A stretch of DNA of 64,000 nucleotides from Rariglobus sp041662485 (GTDB lineage: Bacteria > Verrucomicrobiota > Verrucomicrobiia > Opitutales > Opitutaceae), in the NCBI GenBank assembly GCA_041662485.1, contig JBAZSJ010000010.1:1-64000 (forward strand). The letters run 5' to 3'. Made by a program: the position numbers and the translations under genes. Positions 52,746 to 61,472 of the stretch are shown in pieces. How positions within the stretch are numbered: the stretch's first letter is position 1; each line of letters starts with the position of its first letter. The notes under the pieces were generated by a model. It did not search any database and had not been told where the DNA came from. It saw only the letters and a program-made list of their open reading frames with translations.

Positions 52746-52776
52746 AAAAGTGGTGCTCGGGAAGGGACTCGAACCC
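52746..52776 (-). other. Right attachment site in tRNA-Leu
   Basis: It is identical over 31 bases to 16141-16171, and the island's insertion restores the tRNA sequence here. No proper terminator follows the tRNA on this side: the short hairpin CTCCTC-TGAA-GAGGA is followed by A, not T. Confidence 0.93.
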
Positions 52777-52835
52777 TTACGCCTTTCGGCACACGCCCCT
52801 CAAACGTGTGTGTCTACCAATTCCACCACCCGAGC
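52751..52835 (-). tRNA. tRNA-Leu (anticodon GAG)
   Basis: An 85-nt tRNA with encoded CCA. The acceptor GCTCGGG pairs with CCCGAGC, the D-arm reads GGTGGAATTGGTAGACAC, the anticodon stem CACGT/GCGTG holds the loop TTGAGGG (anticodon GAG), a class II long variable arm follows (CCGAAAGG core), and the T-arm is GGGTTCGAGTCCC. It is the integration site; its 3' 26 bases are part of the 31-bp att repeat. Confidence 0.95.
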
Positions 52836-53030
52836 ATTGCTACTAACGAAGGGAAGGCGGACTAAGATAAATGTTCGGAGCCGTGTAAAGCACCGAAATG
52901 CATTTTCCCTCGGCAGGGAAACTGCTTGCTACTCCTGCGCCCGCGTGGACAGTCGGGCTGCGCATCCGCGCTTCACAGACAGCCCTTCCGCCAAAACACT
53001 TACGTGGGATTATTCCCGCCCCGCCTTCGC

Positions 53031-54872
53031 ATGGACGAGACGCCTTCAAACGACAAACCGGCCAAAGATTTCAACAAGATCGATCTGGCCCAGCTCCAAA
53101 GCTTCAGCTTCGGAACCCAGTGGACCCAAGACAAGGCCTCGCCCTCGGGCAAATCCGACGGAGGCCGCGAGCCTCGTCGTGATGACCGTCCCCGCCGTGA
53201 TGGCCCGGGCGGAGGCCCCGGCGGAGCTCCCCGCGACCGTCGTGGTTTCCGCAAGCCCGCCGGTCCCGGCGGAGAAGGCGATGCTCCCGCTTCGCCTGCC
53301 GCGCCGCGTGAAGGTCAGGGCGGCGGCGAGTTTCGTGGACCCCGTCGTGATGACCAGGGGCGCGGTGAATTCCGTGGCGGCGGTCCTCGTCGCGATGGTC
53401 CCGGTGGTGGCGGTCAGCGTTTTGGTGGTCCTCGCGAGGGCGGTTTCCCCGTGCGCGATCAGGGCCCCTACATCAGCCCGTTTTTCAGCGTTGTTTTTTA
53501 TCCGGAGGACACCGGCTTCTCCGCGCTGGCCAAGGCCATTCGCACCTCGTGCCGCACCTACGAGCTTTTCGAGATCGCCCGCGTGATCATCGGCAAGCAT
53601 GACCGCTACGTCGCGGTCATCCAGCACAAGGTCCCCGAGGGAGCGTCCGCCGACGCCCCCAAGCCCGCCCCGTTTGCCGTGGCCGTGCCGGACGGCGTGC
53701 CGTTCGAAAACGAAGCCGCCGCCATTGCCTACGTCCTCGACAAACATCTCGGCCAGTTCTTCGACGTCGCCGAGGTCGAGGTCGAGGCGCCCAAGGGCAA
53801 TTTCCAGGTGATCAACAAGTGCATGGTCACGGGCGAACTGCTCGGGCCGCCCAATTACCACCGCTATACCCAGATCGTGCAGCAGCACCATGCGGCTCAC
53901 ATCAAGATCTCGTTCGAGGCCTACCGCGGTCGTATCGAATCCGTCCGCGAACCCGAGGTGATCGCCCAGTGGCTTGAGAAGATGAAGAAGGCCACGCGTT
54001 ACACGTGGAAGGTTTCGCCTCCGCCTGCGCCCGTGGCTCTCGCCGAAGGTGAAACCGCGCCGGAGACGGTGCCGGCCCCCTCGTTCGACACGGTCGAGGA
54101 AGCCCGCAACTACCTGCTGACCCACGCCCGCGACAAGGTCGTGCGCACCACCGAGGCGGTTCGTTTCCACGGCAAAAACATCGAGACGCTGCCGCAGGGC
54201 GAGCTTCGCCGCTCCCTCGAAGGCGCGTTGGAACGCCAGCGTCGCTTCCCGCTCGACACCGCCAACGCGTTGCGCGGACGTCTGCGTCGCGAGGGCTTTA
54301 CGATCTTCAAAAAAGGCTCGAAGGGCATCAGCTACGTGTGCGCGGTCAAGCGGAAGTTCCGCATCCCCGGCCAGGTGTTCGCCGATTCCATCGGTGCGCT
54401 CATCGCCTTCATCGAAACACACCCGATGATCAAGGCCAGCGAGCTGGCGGACAAATTCCTCGGTTTTTCGGCGCCCGTCGCCGCCAAGCCGGTCGAGGCC
54501 GCCGCTGCTCCCGCCGAAGGTGCTGCGGCCGAAGAAGCGCCGGTCGCTCCTGTTGAGGCCGCCGTTCCCGCTCCGGCTCCCGCGCTTACGCCCGAGCAGA
54601 TGTCGAAGCTTAACCGGCTGAACGGCGATCTTCGCTGGCTCGTGTCGGAAGGCTACGTCACCGAGTTCATCGACGGACGTCTCTTTGCTCCTCCCGCCGT
54701 CGTCGAGGCGCGCAAGAAGGAGATCGAGGGTGCCGAGCACGATCCCGAGAACTTCCCCGAGGTGCCCGTTTCGGAGGCTCCGGCCCCCGAGCCAGCGCCA
54801 GAGGTGCCGGCGGCCGAAGCGGCTCCCGAGCCGTCCGCGCCGGAACCAAAACCGGAAACTCCGGCAAGTTGA
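53031..54872 (+). CDS. Lineage-specific protein with Arg/Gly-rich and Pro/Ala-rich ends, 613 aa
   Basis: Residues 30-140 are Arg/Gly/Asp/Pro repeats (RRDDRPRRDGPGGG), an RGG-like RNA-binding style. A conserved-looking core follows, beginning YISPFFSVVFYPEDTGFSAL and continuing through VINKCMVTGELLGPPNYHRY and VQQHHAAHIKISFEAYRGRI, then two helical parts (RFHGKNIETLPQGELRRSLE). The last 60 residues are Glu/Pro/Ala-rich. No enzyme motif is seen. The ATG at 53031 follows the true gene pattern; upstream codons are spacer. It may be an RNA-associated protein. A terminator follows. Confidence 0.75.
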   Translation: MDETPSNDKPAKDFNKIDLAQLQSFSFGTQWTQDKASPSGKSDGGREPRRDDRPRRDGPGGGPGGAPRDRRGFRKPAGPGGEGDAPASPAAPREGQGGGEFRGPRRDDQGRGEFRGGGPRRDGPGGGGQRFGGPREGGFPVRDQGPYISPFFSVVFYPEDTGFSALAKAIRTSCRTYELFEIARVIIGKHDRYVAVIQHKVPEGASADAPKPAPFAVAVPDGVPFENEAAAIAYVLDKHLGQFFDVAEVEVEAPKGNFQVINKCMVTGELLGPPNYHRYTQIVQQHHAAHIKISFEAYRGRIESVREPEVIAQWLEKMKKATRYTWKVSPPPAPVALAEGETAPETVPAPSFDTVEEARNYLLTHARDKVVRTTEAVRFHGKNIETLPQGELRRSLEGALERQRRFPLDTANALRGRLRREGFTIFKKGSKGISYVCAVKRKFRIPGQVFADSIGALIAFIETHPMIKASELADKFLGFSAPVAAKPVEAAAAPAEGAAAEEAPVAPVEAAVPAPAPALTPEQMSKLNRLNGDLRWLVSEGYVTEFIDGRLFAPPAVVEARKKEIEGAEHDPENFPEVPVSEAPAPEPAPEVPAAEAAPEPSAPEPKPETPAS

Positions 54873-54878
54873 TTTGCG

Positions 54879-54909
54879 AAGGCCGTCCTTAACCGGACGG
54901 CCTTTTTTT
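54879..54909 (+). terminator. Terminator after the 613-aa protein gene
   Basis: AAGGCCGTCC pairs with GGACGGCCTT around TTAACC, with seven T at the end. Confidence 0.88.
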
Positions 54910-54917
54910 GTATTGAG

Positions 54918-55006
54918 GTAGGGACGGACCGCTGGGCCGTCCGGTTGGATAGTGCGAATGAAAACAGCCGTCCGTAATCGCGGCGGGCCCAGCGGTCCCG
55001 CCCTAC
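54918..55006. repeat. GTAG-type palindromic repeat pair (REP/BIME-like)
   Basis: GTAGGGACGGACCGCTGGGC at the left and CCCAGCGGTCCCGCCCTAC at the right are close to the element at 152-228. It touches the tsaE stop codon. Confidence 0.85.
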
Positions 55007-55007
55007 C

Positions 55008-55445
55008 TTACGACCGCAGGCGGATGGTGTGACGTTCGTCGGGCGTGATGCCGAGGTCGAGATGCAGGGCGTTCGAGGGAATCCAGGCGTCGATCTTTTC
55101 GGGCCATTCCACGGCGAGACACCAAGGGCTCACCAGGAAATCGTCGAGCATGAGCGCGTCGATCTGGTGCGCGTTTTCAAGCCGGTAGGCGTCGAGGTGG
55201 ACGAGGATGCGTCCCGGGCCACGGTGCAGATTAAAGATGGTGAAGGTCGGGCTGGTCACCGTCTCGGCGACGCCGAGTCCGCGTGCCAAGCCCTGCACGA
55301 ATGTCGTCTTGCCCACGCCAAGATCGCCGTGGAGGGCGAGGGTGGTGTCGGGGGGCAAGGCCGCGGCCAGCTCGCGGGCGAGCGCGTGGGTCTCGTCGGC
55401 GGAGGCGGTGACGACGCCTTCGCGAAGTTTAGCGAAGATGCTCAT
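55008..55445 (-). CDS. tsaE: tRNA threonylcarbamoyladenosine biosynthesis ATPase TsaE
   Basis: This small ATPase helps TsaB-TsaD make t6A in tRNAs. The 145-aa protein has Walker A LHGDLGVGKTTFVQGLARGL (about residues 38-57), SPTFTIFNLH, VHLDAYRL and WCLAVEWPEK, all family marks. The start at 55445 (MSIFAKLREG) overlaps the thiL stop by 17 bases, so the two are coupled. Confidence 0.93.
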   Translation of the reverse strand: MSIFAKLREGVVTASADETHALARELAAALPPDTTLALHGDLGVGKTTFVQGLARGLGVAETVTSPTFTIFNLHRGPGRILVHLDAYRLENAHQIDALMLDDFLVSPWCLAVEWPEKIDAWIPSNALHLDLGITPDERHTIRLRS

Positions 55446-56376
55446 AACCGTGGATGGGCTGCAGGTTGATGTGCGCGGCGGAGGCGGTTTGTGCAAACCG
55501 GCCGATGCAGCTCAGGCGGGTTTTGAATTTTCGTTTCCAGGCGGATTCAAAGGCGGCGCGGTTCGCACGGGAGGATAGGGTGAACAGAAGTTCGTAATCT
55601 TCTCCGTCGGCGAGGGCGTGGTGCAGCGCGGTGTATCCGGTGGAGCGGGCGAGGCGGCGTGCGGCGGGGCTGATGGGAATCGCGGTTGCTTCGAGCGCAG
55701 GGACCGTGCCTTGGGGCGCGAGTGCGGCGAGGTCCTTGGCCAGGCCGTCGCTGAGATCCATCATGGAGCGGACTTCGGCGCGGGCGGCCAGCCAGCGGCC
55801 TTCATCGAGGCGGGGCGTAAACTTATAATGATGGCCGAGCAGGCTGCCGCCGAGCGTGCCGGTGACGTAAATCCAGTCGCCTATTTTTGCTCCGTGGCGG
55901 GTCAATACACGGTCGGACGAGGCTTCGCCGATGAGCGTGAGCGTGGCGGAAAAACCTCCGGACTGCTGGGCAACGTCGCCGCCGACGATGGGCACGCCGT
56001 AGCGGCGGGAGGCCGAGGCGAGTCCGCGGTAAAAGGCGGCTAGCCAGCGGGTGCCGACCTTGGCGTCGAGGGCGAGGGCGATCAGGGCGGCGCGCGGACG
56101 TCCGCCCATCGCGGCGATGTCGCTTAGGTTGCGCTTGAGAAGTTTTTCACCGACGGCACGCGGTGGCACGGAGTCGTCGAAATGTTTTCCGTAGATGACG
56201 GGGTCGACGGTGATCAGTTGCCGGCGGGACGAGGCGGGCAGGACGGCGCAATCATCACCGATGCCAAATGGAGTGGCCGGCGAGGCATCGCCGAGCCAGT
56301 CACGGATGGCGACGATGAGTTTCAGCTCGCCGAGCGAGGAGACGGCCTCTGACGGTTTGTCGGTGAAGAGATGCAT
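55429..56376 (-). CDS. thiL: Thiamine-monophosphate kinase
   Basis: The enzyme phosphorylates thiamine phosphate to thiamine diphosphate. The 315-aa protein begins SSLGELKLIVAIRDWL and shows FGIGDDCAVL, LKRNLSDIAAMGGRPRAALI, VPIVGGDVAQQSG, the substrate-region SMMDLSDGLAKDL and ADGEDYELLFTL, all typical of ThiL. It heads a two-gene unit with tsaE. No thiamine riboswitch is seen upstream, where a BIME fills the gap. Confidence 0.94.
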   Translation of the reverse strand: MHLFTDKPSEAVSSLGELKLIVAIRDWLGDASPATPFGIGDDCAVLPASSRRQLITVDPVIYGKHFDDSVPPRAVGEKLLKRNLSDIAAMGGRPRAALIALALDAKVGTRWLAAFYRGLASASRRYGVPIVGGDVAQQSGGFSATLTLIGEASSDRVLTRHGAKIGDWIYVTGTLGGSLLGHHYKFTPRLDEGRWLAARAEVRSMMDLSDGLAKDLAALAPQGTVPALEATAIPISPAARRLARSTGYTALHHALADGEDYELLFTLSSRANRAAFESAWKRKFKTRLSCIGRFAQTASAAHINLQPIHGYEHLR

Positions 56377-56390
56377 GGGCTGGATCGAGT

Positions 56391-56456
56391 GTAGGAGCGG
56401 CTTTATGCCGCGATGGCAGGCGTTTGGGTTTCATCGCGGCGTAAAGCCGCTCCTAC
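56391..56456. repeat. GTAG-type inverted repeat pair (BIME)
   Basis: GTAGGAGCGGCTTTATGCCG is mirrored by CGGCGTAAAGCCGCTCCTAC. It lies between thiL and the CPBP gene. Confidence 0.88.
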
Positions 56457-56475
56457 AAGTTCGGCATGAAGGTGG

Positions 56476-57327
56476 TCAACTGGTCGCGCCCGCCATGATA
56501 AGCATGATCGTGTGGAGGTTGAAAAGACCGTGGGCCATGATCGTCACAGAGATGCGTCCGGTGCGCTCATAGGCGAGGGAGAACAAAACTCCCAGCGCGA
56601 AGAGAGGGACAAAGGCGACCGCGTTGCTATGAAGCATGGCGAATACGGCGGCCGGGGCAATCAGCGCGATCCAGCGCGGAACGCGGGTGCGCAGATAACG
56701 GAACAGGCCGGCCCTGAAAATGATTTCCTCGGTGAGCGGTGCGACGACCACGGCGAGACCGACCAAGAGAAGGAGTTTTTCGGGTGAATCGGCCTGGCGG
56801 AAAATATCCACCATTTGCTGGTCGGGGGTTTCAAATCCGCAGAGTTGCAGGCCGCCTTTCCACGCGTAGCCGAGCAGTGTGATGACGGGCAGGGCGATGA
56901 GGCAGGTCGCCACCGCGGCCAGAAACGGATGAGGGCAGCGAGGCGACGGCGAAGGCTGTTCCGGCGCGGCCATGATCGAGCGAGGAAGGGCAAACGTCAG
57001 GGCGACTCCGGCGAGAAGTCCGAGTTGCAGGGATACGCCGAGGACCAGTTGCCAAAGGTCGCCATCAACCGCCGCCTCGCCGAGGGCGCGGTTGCTGAGA
57101 TGAGAGACGACGAACTGCGCGCTCCACGCGCATGCGACGACGCAAAATGCCATCTGAAAAAAATGCGCGGGCGCTATTGTCCACGGAGCAAGGGGAGAGG
57201 GAATGGCCCATTGAGCGCGGGCCTTGGCGCTGAATTGAACGTGCCAGAGCAAGGCCGCGCCCACGGCCCACAGGCTGTATTCGGCAGCTGTGATGATCGT
57301 GGCGGCTGACGAAATCGGATCGGACAT
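56476..57327 (-). CDS. CPBP family intramembrane glutamic endopeptidase
   Basis: The 283-aa membrane protein has about seven or eight transmembrane helices. The family's active-site pattern is present: PLTEEIIFRAGLFRYL with the paired glutamates, FAMLHSNAVAF with the histidine, and VTIMAHGLFNLHT as the third conserved part. Members cut membrane-bound substrates such as CAAX-type or signalling proteins; the substrate here is unknown. It follows pyrC on the same strand after a 64-base gap and may be a downstream operon member. Confidence 0.88.
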   Translation of the reverse strand: MSDPISSAATIITAAEYSLWAVGAALLWHVQFSAKARAQWAIPSPLAPWTIAPAHFFQMAFCVVACAWSAQFVVSHLSNRALGEAAVDGDLWQLVLGVSLQLGLLAGVALTFALPRSIMAAPEQPSPSPRCPHPFLAAVATCLIALPVITLLGYAWKGGLQLCGFETPDQQMVDIFRQADSPEKLLLLVGLAVVVAPLTEEIIFRAGLFRYLRTRVPRWIALIAPAAVFAMLHSNAVAFVPLFALGVLFSLAYERTGRISVTIMAHGLFNLHTIMLIMAGATS

Positions 57328-57391
57328 GCTTGGAACCGGACAACGGCCCGGGGCGGTTCGTGTGATGGACGTTACCCCGGGGACGTGCGTG

Positions 57392-58684
57392 TCAGCCGAC
57401 GAACTTGCCGCCGGAGAAGATCACGCGGCCGTCCACGATGGTGGTTTTGACGCGGCCCCGCAGGGTCTGGCCGTGCCACGGGCTGTTGCTGGATTTGCTA
57501 AAGCCGGCCTTGGCGTCGTAGATCCATTTTTCGTCGGGGTCGAAGAGGCAGACGTCGGCGGGGGCTCCGTCGGCGAGGGTGCCGGCGTCGAGCTTGACGA
57601 TCTTGGAAGGGCGGCGGGTGAGAAGATCGACGACGTAGGGGAGCTTGAACTTGTTCTGGCGCACGAGCACGTCGAGGGAGACGGCGAGGGCGGTTTCGAG
57701 TCCGAGGATGCCGTTGGGGGCGTAGTCGAATTCCTTGTCCTTCTCGTAGTCGGTATGCGGGGCGTGGTCGGTGGCGATGATGTCGAGCGTGCCGTCGCGC
57801 AGGCCCTCGATGATGGCGACGCGGTCCTCCTCGGTGCGGAGAGGCGGGTTCATCTTGAAATTGGTGTCGTAGGTGCCGAGCGACTCTTCGGTCAGGGCGA
57901 TGTGGTGGGGGGTGGCCTCGGCGGTGACGTTGACGCCGCGGATTTTGGCGCGGCGGAGGATCTCGACGGAGTTTTTCGACGAGATGTGCTGCATGTGGAT
58001 GTGCGCGCCGGTGTAGGTGGAGAGGATGACGTTGCGCGCGACGATGATGTCCTCGGCGGCGTGGGGCCAGCCCTTGAGCCCGAGGCGGGTGGAGACGACG
58101 CCTTCGTTCATGACGGCGCCGACGGTCATGGAATGGTCCTGGCAGTGGTCCATGATCGGGAGGTCGAACATCTTCGCGTATTCGCAGGCGCGGCGCATGA
58201 GCTCGTTGGACTGGACGCAGTCGCCGTCGTCGGTGATGGCGATGACGCCGGCGCGCTTGAGCGAGCCGATGGGGGCGAGGGCCTGGCCCTTCATGCCGAC
58301 GGTGATGCAGCCGGTCGGGTAGACCTTGATGCAGGCGGTGCGAAGGATGGAGTCCTTGATCTGCTGGATGGTCCCGGCGGTGTCCGCGACGGGGGAGGTG
58401 TTGGGCATGCAGACGACCGAGGTGAAGCCGCCGGCGGCGGCGGCGCGGGAGCCGGTCTCGATGGTTTCCTTGTGACCCTGGCCGGGTTCGCGGAAGTGGA
58501 CGTGGATGTCCACGAGGCCGGGGCATGCGACGAGGCCCTTGGCGTCGATTTTTTTGGCCTTCTTTTTGTCGGCGGCGGAGAGGCCGGCGACGATCACGCC
58601 GTCTTTGATGAAAAGGTCGCCGACGGCGTCGCGCTTGGATGCGGGGTCGATGACGCGGGCGTTGGAAATCCAGATGGAGGGCAT
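57392..58684 (-). CDS. pyrC: Dihydroorotase
   Basis: The enzyme closes carbamoyl aspartate to dihydroorotate. The 430-aa length fits the class I (PyrC-multifunctional or AllB-like) type. Metal ligands appear in LVDIHVHFREPGQGHKE; the substrate loop is SVVCMPNTSPV; further histidines lie in LPIMDHCQDHS and MQHISSKNSVE; and the catalytic acid lies in IATDHAPHTDYEK. The start at 58684 (MPSIWISNARVIDP) is standard. It lies downstream of pyrB in the same direction. Confidence 0.94.
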   Translation of the reverse strand: MPSIWISNARVIDPASKRDAVGDLFIKDGVIVAGLSAADKKKAKKIDAKGLVACPGLVDIHVHFREPGQGHKETIETGSRAAAAGGFTSVVCMPNTSPVADTAGTIQQIKDSILRTACIKVYPTGCITVGMKGQALAPIGSLKRAGVIAITDDGDCVQSNELMRRACEYAKMFDLPIMDHCQDHSMTVGAVMNEGVVSTRLGLKGWPHAAEDIIVARNVILSTYTGAHIHMQHISSKNSVEILRRAKIRGVNVTAEATPHHIALTEESLGTYDTNFKMNPPLRTEEDRVAIIEGLRDGTLDIIATDHAPHTDYEKDKEFDYAPNGILGLETALAVSLDVLVRQNKFKLPYVVDLLTRRPSKIVKLDAGTLADGAPADVCLFDPDEKWIYDAKAGFSKSSNSPWHGQTLRGRVKTTIVDGRVIFSGGKFVG

Positions 58685-58797
58685 GTTAAAATCTTTCTCT
58701 TTATTCTTAATCTTTATCTTTCTCCGCTTTTCTTTTCTGCGTTCACGTCGAGTTTCGGACGAGAAAGAGAAAGATTAAGAGAAAGAGGAAAGAATGG
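58685..58797. repeat. Polypyrimidine/polypurine inverted repeat between pyrB and pyrC
   Basis: CTTTATTCTTAATCTTTATC-rich sequence on the left is mirrored on the right by GAGAAAGATTAAGAGAAAGA. The arms are about 35 bases with a few mismatches and a 40-base centre. Such pairs would fold strongly in RNA. Confidence 0.7.
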
Positions 58798-59742
58798 TTA
58801 TTCTTGGGGGATGACCTGTTCGGGCTGGCCGCCGGAGCAGAGGTAGAGGACGGCCATGCGGACGGCGATGCCGTTGGTCACTTGTTGCAGAATCACGCTG
58901 CGTTCGCCGTCGGCGAGCTCGCTGTCGATCTCGACGCCGCGGTTGATCGGGCCGGGGTGCATGATGATGGCCTTCGGGTCGAGCCAGCCGGCGCGGGTTT
59001 TGTTGAGGCCGAAGAGACTGGTGTATTCGCCGAGCGAAGGGAACATGCCGCTCGTCTGGCGCTCGTGCTGGATGCGGAGGAGCATGACGACCTCGGCGTT
59101 GGCGAGGGCACTGCGAAGATCGTGCGAGACGGTCACGCCGAGGGGCTTGAACCAGGCCGGCACGAGGGTCGAGGGACCGACGATGGTGACGTTGGCGCCC
59201 ATTTTGGTGAGGGCGTGGATATTGGAACGGGCGACGCGGCTGAATAGGATGTCTCCGAGGATGACGACCTTGCGGCCCTTGAGGGAGCCGAGGTGTTCGC
59301 GCATCGTGAAGGTGTCGAGCAGTCCCTGCGTGGGGTGCTCATGGGCGCCGTCGCCGGCGTTGATCACGGGGATGCCGAGGATTTTCGAGAGGTAGAGCGG
59401 CGAGCCGGCGGCGGCATGACGGATGACAATCATGTCGGCCTGGAGGGCCTCGATGTTTTGCGCGGTGTCGCGGAGGGTCTCGCCCTTGGTCGTGGAGGAG
59501 CTGGAGCCGTCCATCGAGATGACGTCGGCGCTGAGGCGCTTGGCGGCCATGTCGAAGGCCATGCGGGTGCGCGTGCTGGGCTCGAGGAAGAGGTTGACGA
59601 TGGTCTTGCCGCGCAGGGCGGGGACCTTTTTCACGCTGCGACCAAGGATTTTTTTAAACGCGGTGGCGGTGGCGTGGATCTGGTCGATCTCGTGGAGGGA
59701 GAGTTCCTCGAGGGTGAGGAGGTGGCGGCGGGTCCAGGGCAT
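58798..59742 (-). CDS. pyrB: Aspartate carbamoyltransferase catalytic chain
   Basis: It joins carbamoyl phosphate and aspartate in pyrimidine synthesis. The 314-aa protein has the carbamoyl-phosphate site FLEPSTRTRMAFD, IVIRHAAAGSP, the EHPTQGLLD region, GDILFSRVARSN and, in the C-terminal half, MLLRIQHERQ and HPGPINRGVEI. The start at 59742 (MPWTRRHLLTLEE) is used; the extra upstream frame runs through the CAATG tandem repeat. No pyrI regulatory chain is nearby. Regulation is probably through PyrR, encoded just upstream. Confidence 0.95.
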   Translation of the reverse strand: MPWTRRHLLTLEELSLHEIDQIHATATAFKKILGRSVKKVPALRGKTIVNLFLEPSTRTRMAFDMAAKRLSADVISMDGSSSSTTKGETLRDTAQNIEALQADMIVIRHAAAGSPLYLSKILGIPVINAGDGAHEHPTQGLLDTFTMREHLGSLKGRKVVILGDILFSRVARSNIHALTKMGANVTIVGPSTLVPAWFKPLGVTVSHDLRSALANAEVVMLLRIQHERQTSGMFPSLGEYTSLFGLNKTRAGWLDPKAIIMHPGPINRGVEIDSELADGERSVILQQVTNGIAVRMAVLYLCSGGQPEQVIPQE

Positions 59743-59750
59743 GGAGTGAA

Positions 59751-59784
59751 ATGACCAATGACCAATGTCCAATGACCAATGGCC
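59751..59784. repeat. Short tandem repeat of (A)TGACCAA
   Basis: ATGACCAATGACCAATGTCC continues as AATGACCAATGG, about four units between pyrR and pyrB. Confidence 0.75.
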
Positions 59785-59803
59785 GGCGGCGTGAAGTTTT
59801 GAG

Positions 59804-60358
59804 TTAGGCGGCGGGTTTGAACGAGGGGACGACCGCAATGGTGTCGGCGTCGGGTTTGGCGGGGTCGAGCTTCACGACGATCTTGGCGGTTTCCGAAGCG
59901 TCGAGCGTGAGGCCGGTGTAGTCGGCGGCGACGGGGAGCTTGCGGAAGCCGCGGTCGACGAGGATGGCGAGTTCCACCTTCTCGGGGCGGCCGTGGTCGA
60001 AGAGTTCGTTGAGGGCGGCCTTGACGGTGCGGCCCGAGAAAAGGACGTCGTCCACGAGGATCACGGTCGCGCCGGTCACATCGACGGGGATGAGGGTGGG
60101 GGCAAACTCCTTGGGGATGGGATGGCGACCGATGTCGTCGCGGTGGAAGGAGATGTCGAGGACGCCAGATTGAGACGAAAGTCTGGGGCTTATGGCCGCA
60201 AGGCGAAGGGCGAGGCGGTGGGCGAGGGTGACGCCGCCGTTGGCGATGCCGAGCAGGAGGATTTTTCCTTTGGGGCCGTGGCGGTTGGCAATGGCCTGGG
60301 CGAGCCGTTCGATGGCGGCGTGAATCTCGGGGGCGGGGATGCTTTTTGATGCGGACAC
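59804..60358 (-). CDS. pyrR: Pyrimidine operon attenuation protein / uracil phosphoribosyltransferase
   Basis: PyrR binds pyr mRNA when UMP is high and also has uracil phosphoribosyltransferase activity. The PRPP loop is seen in TVILVDDVLFSGRTVKAALN, with GIANGGVTLAHRLALRL before it and LDISFHRDD between. The start is a GTG at 60358 (VSASKSIPAPEI), because no ATG fits the family start and the upstream frame is noise. At 184 aa it has the family length. It heads the pyrR-pyrB-pyrC row, so PyrR control of this operon is likely. I see no clear leader attenuator in 60359-60486. Confidence 0.92.
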   Translation of the reverse strand: MSASKSIPAPEIHAAIERLAQAIANRHGPKGKILLLGIANGGVTLAHRLALRLAAISPRLSSQSGVLDISFHRDDIGRHPIPKEFAPTLIPVDVTGATVILVDDVLFSGRTVKAALNELFDHGRPEKVELAILVDRGFRKLPVAADYTGLTLDASETAKIVVKLDPAKPDADTIAVVPSFKPAA

Positions 60359-60486
60359 GAGGCTTCGTTGTGCCGCGCGCGGGACGGACGGACAAGCGGG
60401 AAATCCCGCCGTCGGGGAGTATCCGCCGCCGGTCGGGGCGCTCCTCCGGAGGCGGAGGCTGTTTCTGCGGGTGAACCGCCGGTTTT

Positions 60487-61455
60487 TTACCGCCAGTCGA
60501 AGATCGCGCCGGGCGCAGGGAGGGACTGGGCGAGCAGGCCTGAATAAACCGACTGGGCCTGTTCCGGCGGGAAGGTGGTGGCGAGGTCGGCCACCTTGAT
60601 CGAGCCTTCGCTCAACCAGTCCAGCGCGGTGGCGTAGTTGTTCGCGAGGGAGTTGAAGGAAAAGTCCCGGGGCTGGCCCGGAATCTCCCATTCCCAACCG
60701 CCGCGCAGCACGACATAGCGATGGAAGACGGCGTGCAGAATTTCAAAGGAGGTGATCTCGGTGCGTTTGCGCCAGGGCACGCCGACGAGCACGACCTCGC
60801 CGCGTTTGGCGACCGTCTTGCAGCCGTCGAGAACGGCCTGTTCGTGTCCGCTGCATTCGAGGTGCAACGCGATTTTTCCGGTGAGATCGTCCGGGCCTTC
60901 GGCGAGCGAGGCGCGAACGTCGCGCAGACCGGCGGCGAGGGCGGATTTGCGCCGCGATTCCACCGGATCAATGGCCGTGACCCGATAGCCGCAGCGCGCG
61001 AATATCTGGGCGGCGAGATTGCCGACGGGGCCGAGGCCGGTGACAAGCACGCGAGCGGGGGCGTGCGCGGCGGCGGTGTTGAGCGTGCTCATGCTCACGC
61101 CCATCAGGCGGGCGAAAACACCCGTTTCGGGGCGAAGACCCTCGGGGAGAGGGGTGACGTTGGCGCGGGACACCTGCTGATACTCGGCGTGGCCGGCGGA
61201 GGCAAAGACCACGGTCCCGGGCTTTAAATCGGTTACACCGGCGCCGACTTCCTCGACTCTGAACACGCAGGCATAACCGGTGCCGGACGGGATCTTGTTC
61301 TCGCCGAGGAAGCCCCAGTTGAGCTCGGTTCCGGGACTGACAAGCGAGACGAGCGTGCGACCGCGAACGGCGTCGGACGGAAGCGGACCGGTGGGGACGG
61401 GCGCGTCGTGGATGATGGTGGCTGTTTTGTGGGCGGTGAAAAAAATCTGGCGCAT
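60487..61455 (-). CDS. Zinc-type medium-chain dehydrogenase, 322 aa
   Basis: The protein has the medium-chain dehydrogenase fold: a GroES-like N-terminal half (VSLVSPGTELNWGFLGENKI, PGTVVFASAGHAEYQQV) and a Rossmann half with VLVTGLGPVGNLAAQIFARC, then ECSGHEQAVLDGC and VVLVGVPW. The usual catalytic zinc cysteine and the GHE motif are not visible, so zinc use is doubtful. I set the start at the ATG 61455 (MRQIFFTAHKTATI). It follows the epimerase gene by 17 bases. Together they suggest oxidation and epimerisation of a sugar or polyol. Confidence 0.85.
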   Translation of the reverse strand: MRQIFFTAHKTATIIHDAPVPTGPLPSDAVRGRTLVSLVSPGTELNWGFLGENKIPSGTGYACVFRVEEVGAGVTDLKPGTVVFASAGHAEYQQVSRANVTPLPEGLRPETGVFARLMGVSMSTLNTAAAHAPARVLVTGLGPVGNLAAQIFARCGYRVTAIDPVESRRKSALAAGLRDVRASLAEGPDDLTGKIALHLECSGHEQAVLDGCKTVAKRGEVVLVGVPWRKRTEITSFEILHAVFHRYVVLRGGWEWEIPGQPRDFSFNSLANNYATALDWLSEGSIKVADLATTFPPEQAQSVYSGLLAQSLPAPGAIFDWR

Positions 61456-61472
61456 GGCGGACGGGGACGGAG

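Noticed and set aside
57290..58846. 518-aa plus-strand reading frame opposite pyrC
   Set aside because: Its sequence is Gly/Val/Asp-rich low complexity opposite a well-supported dihydroorotase.
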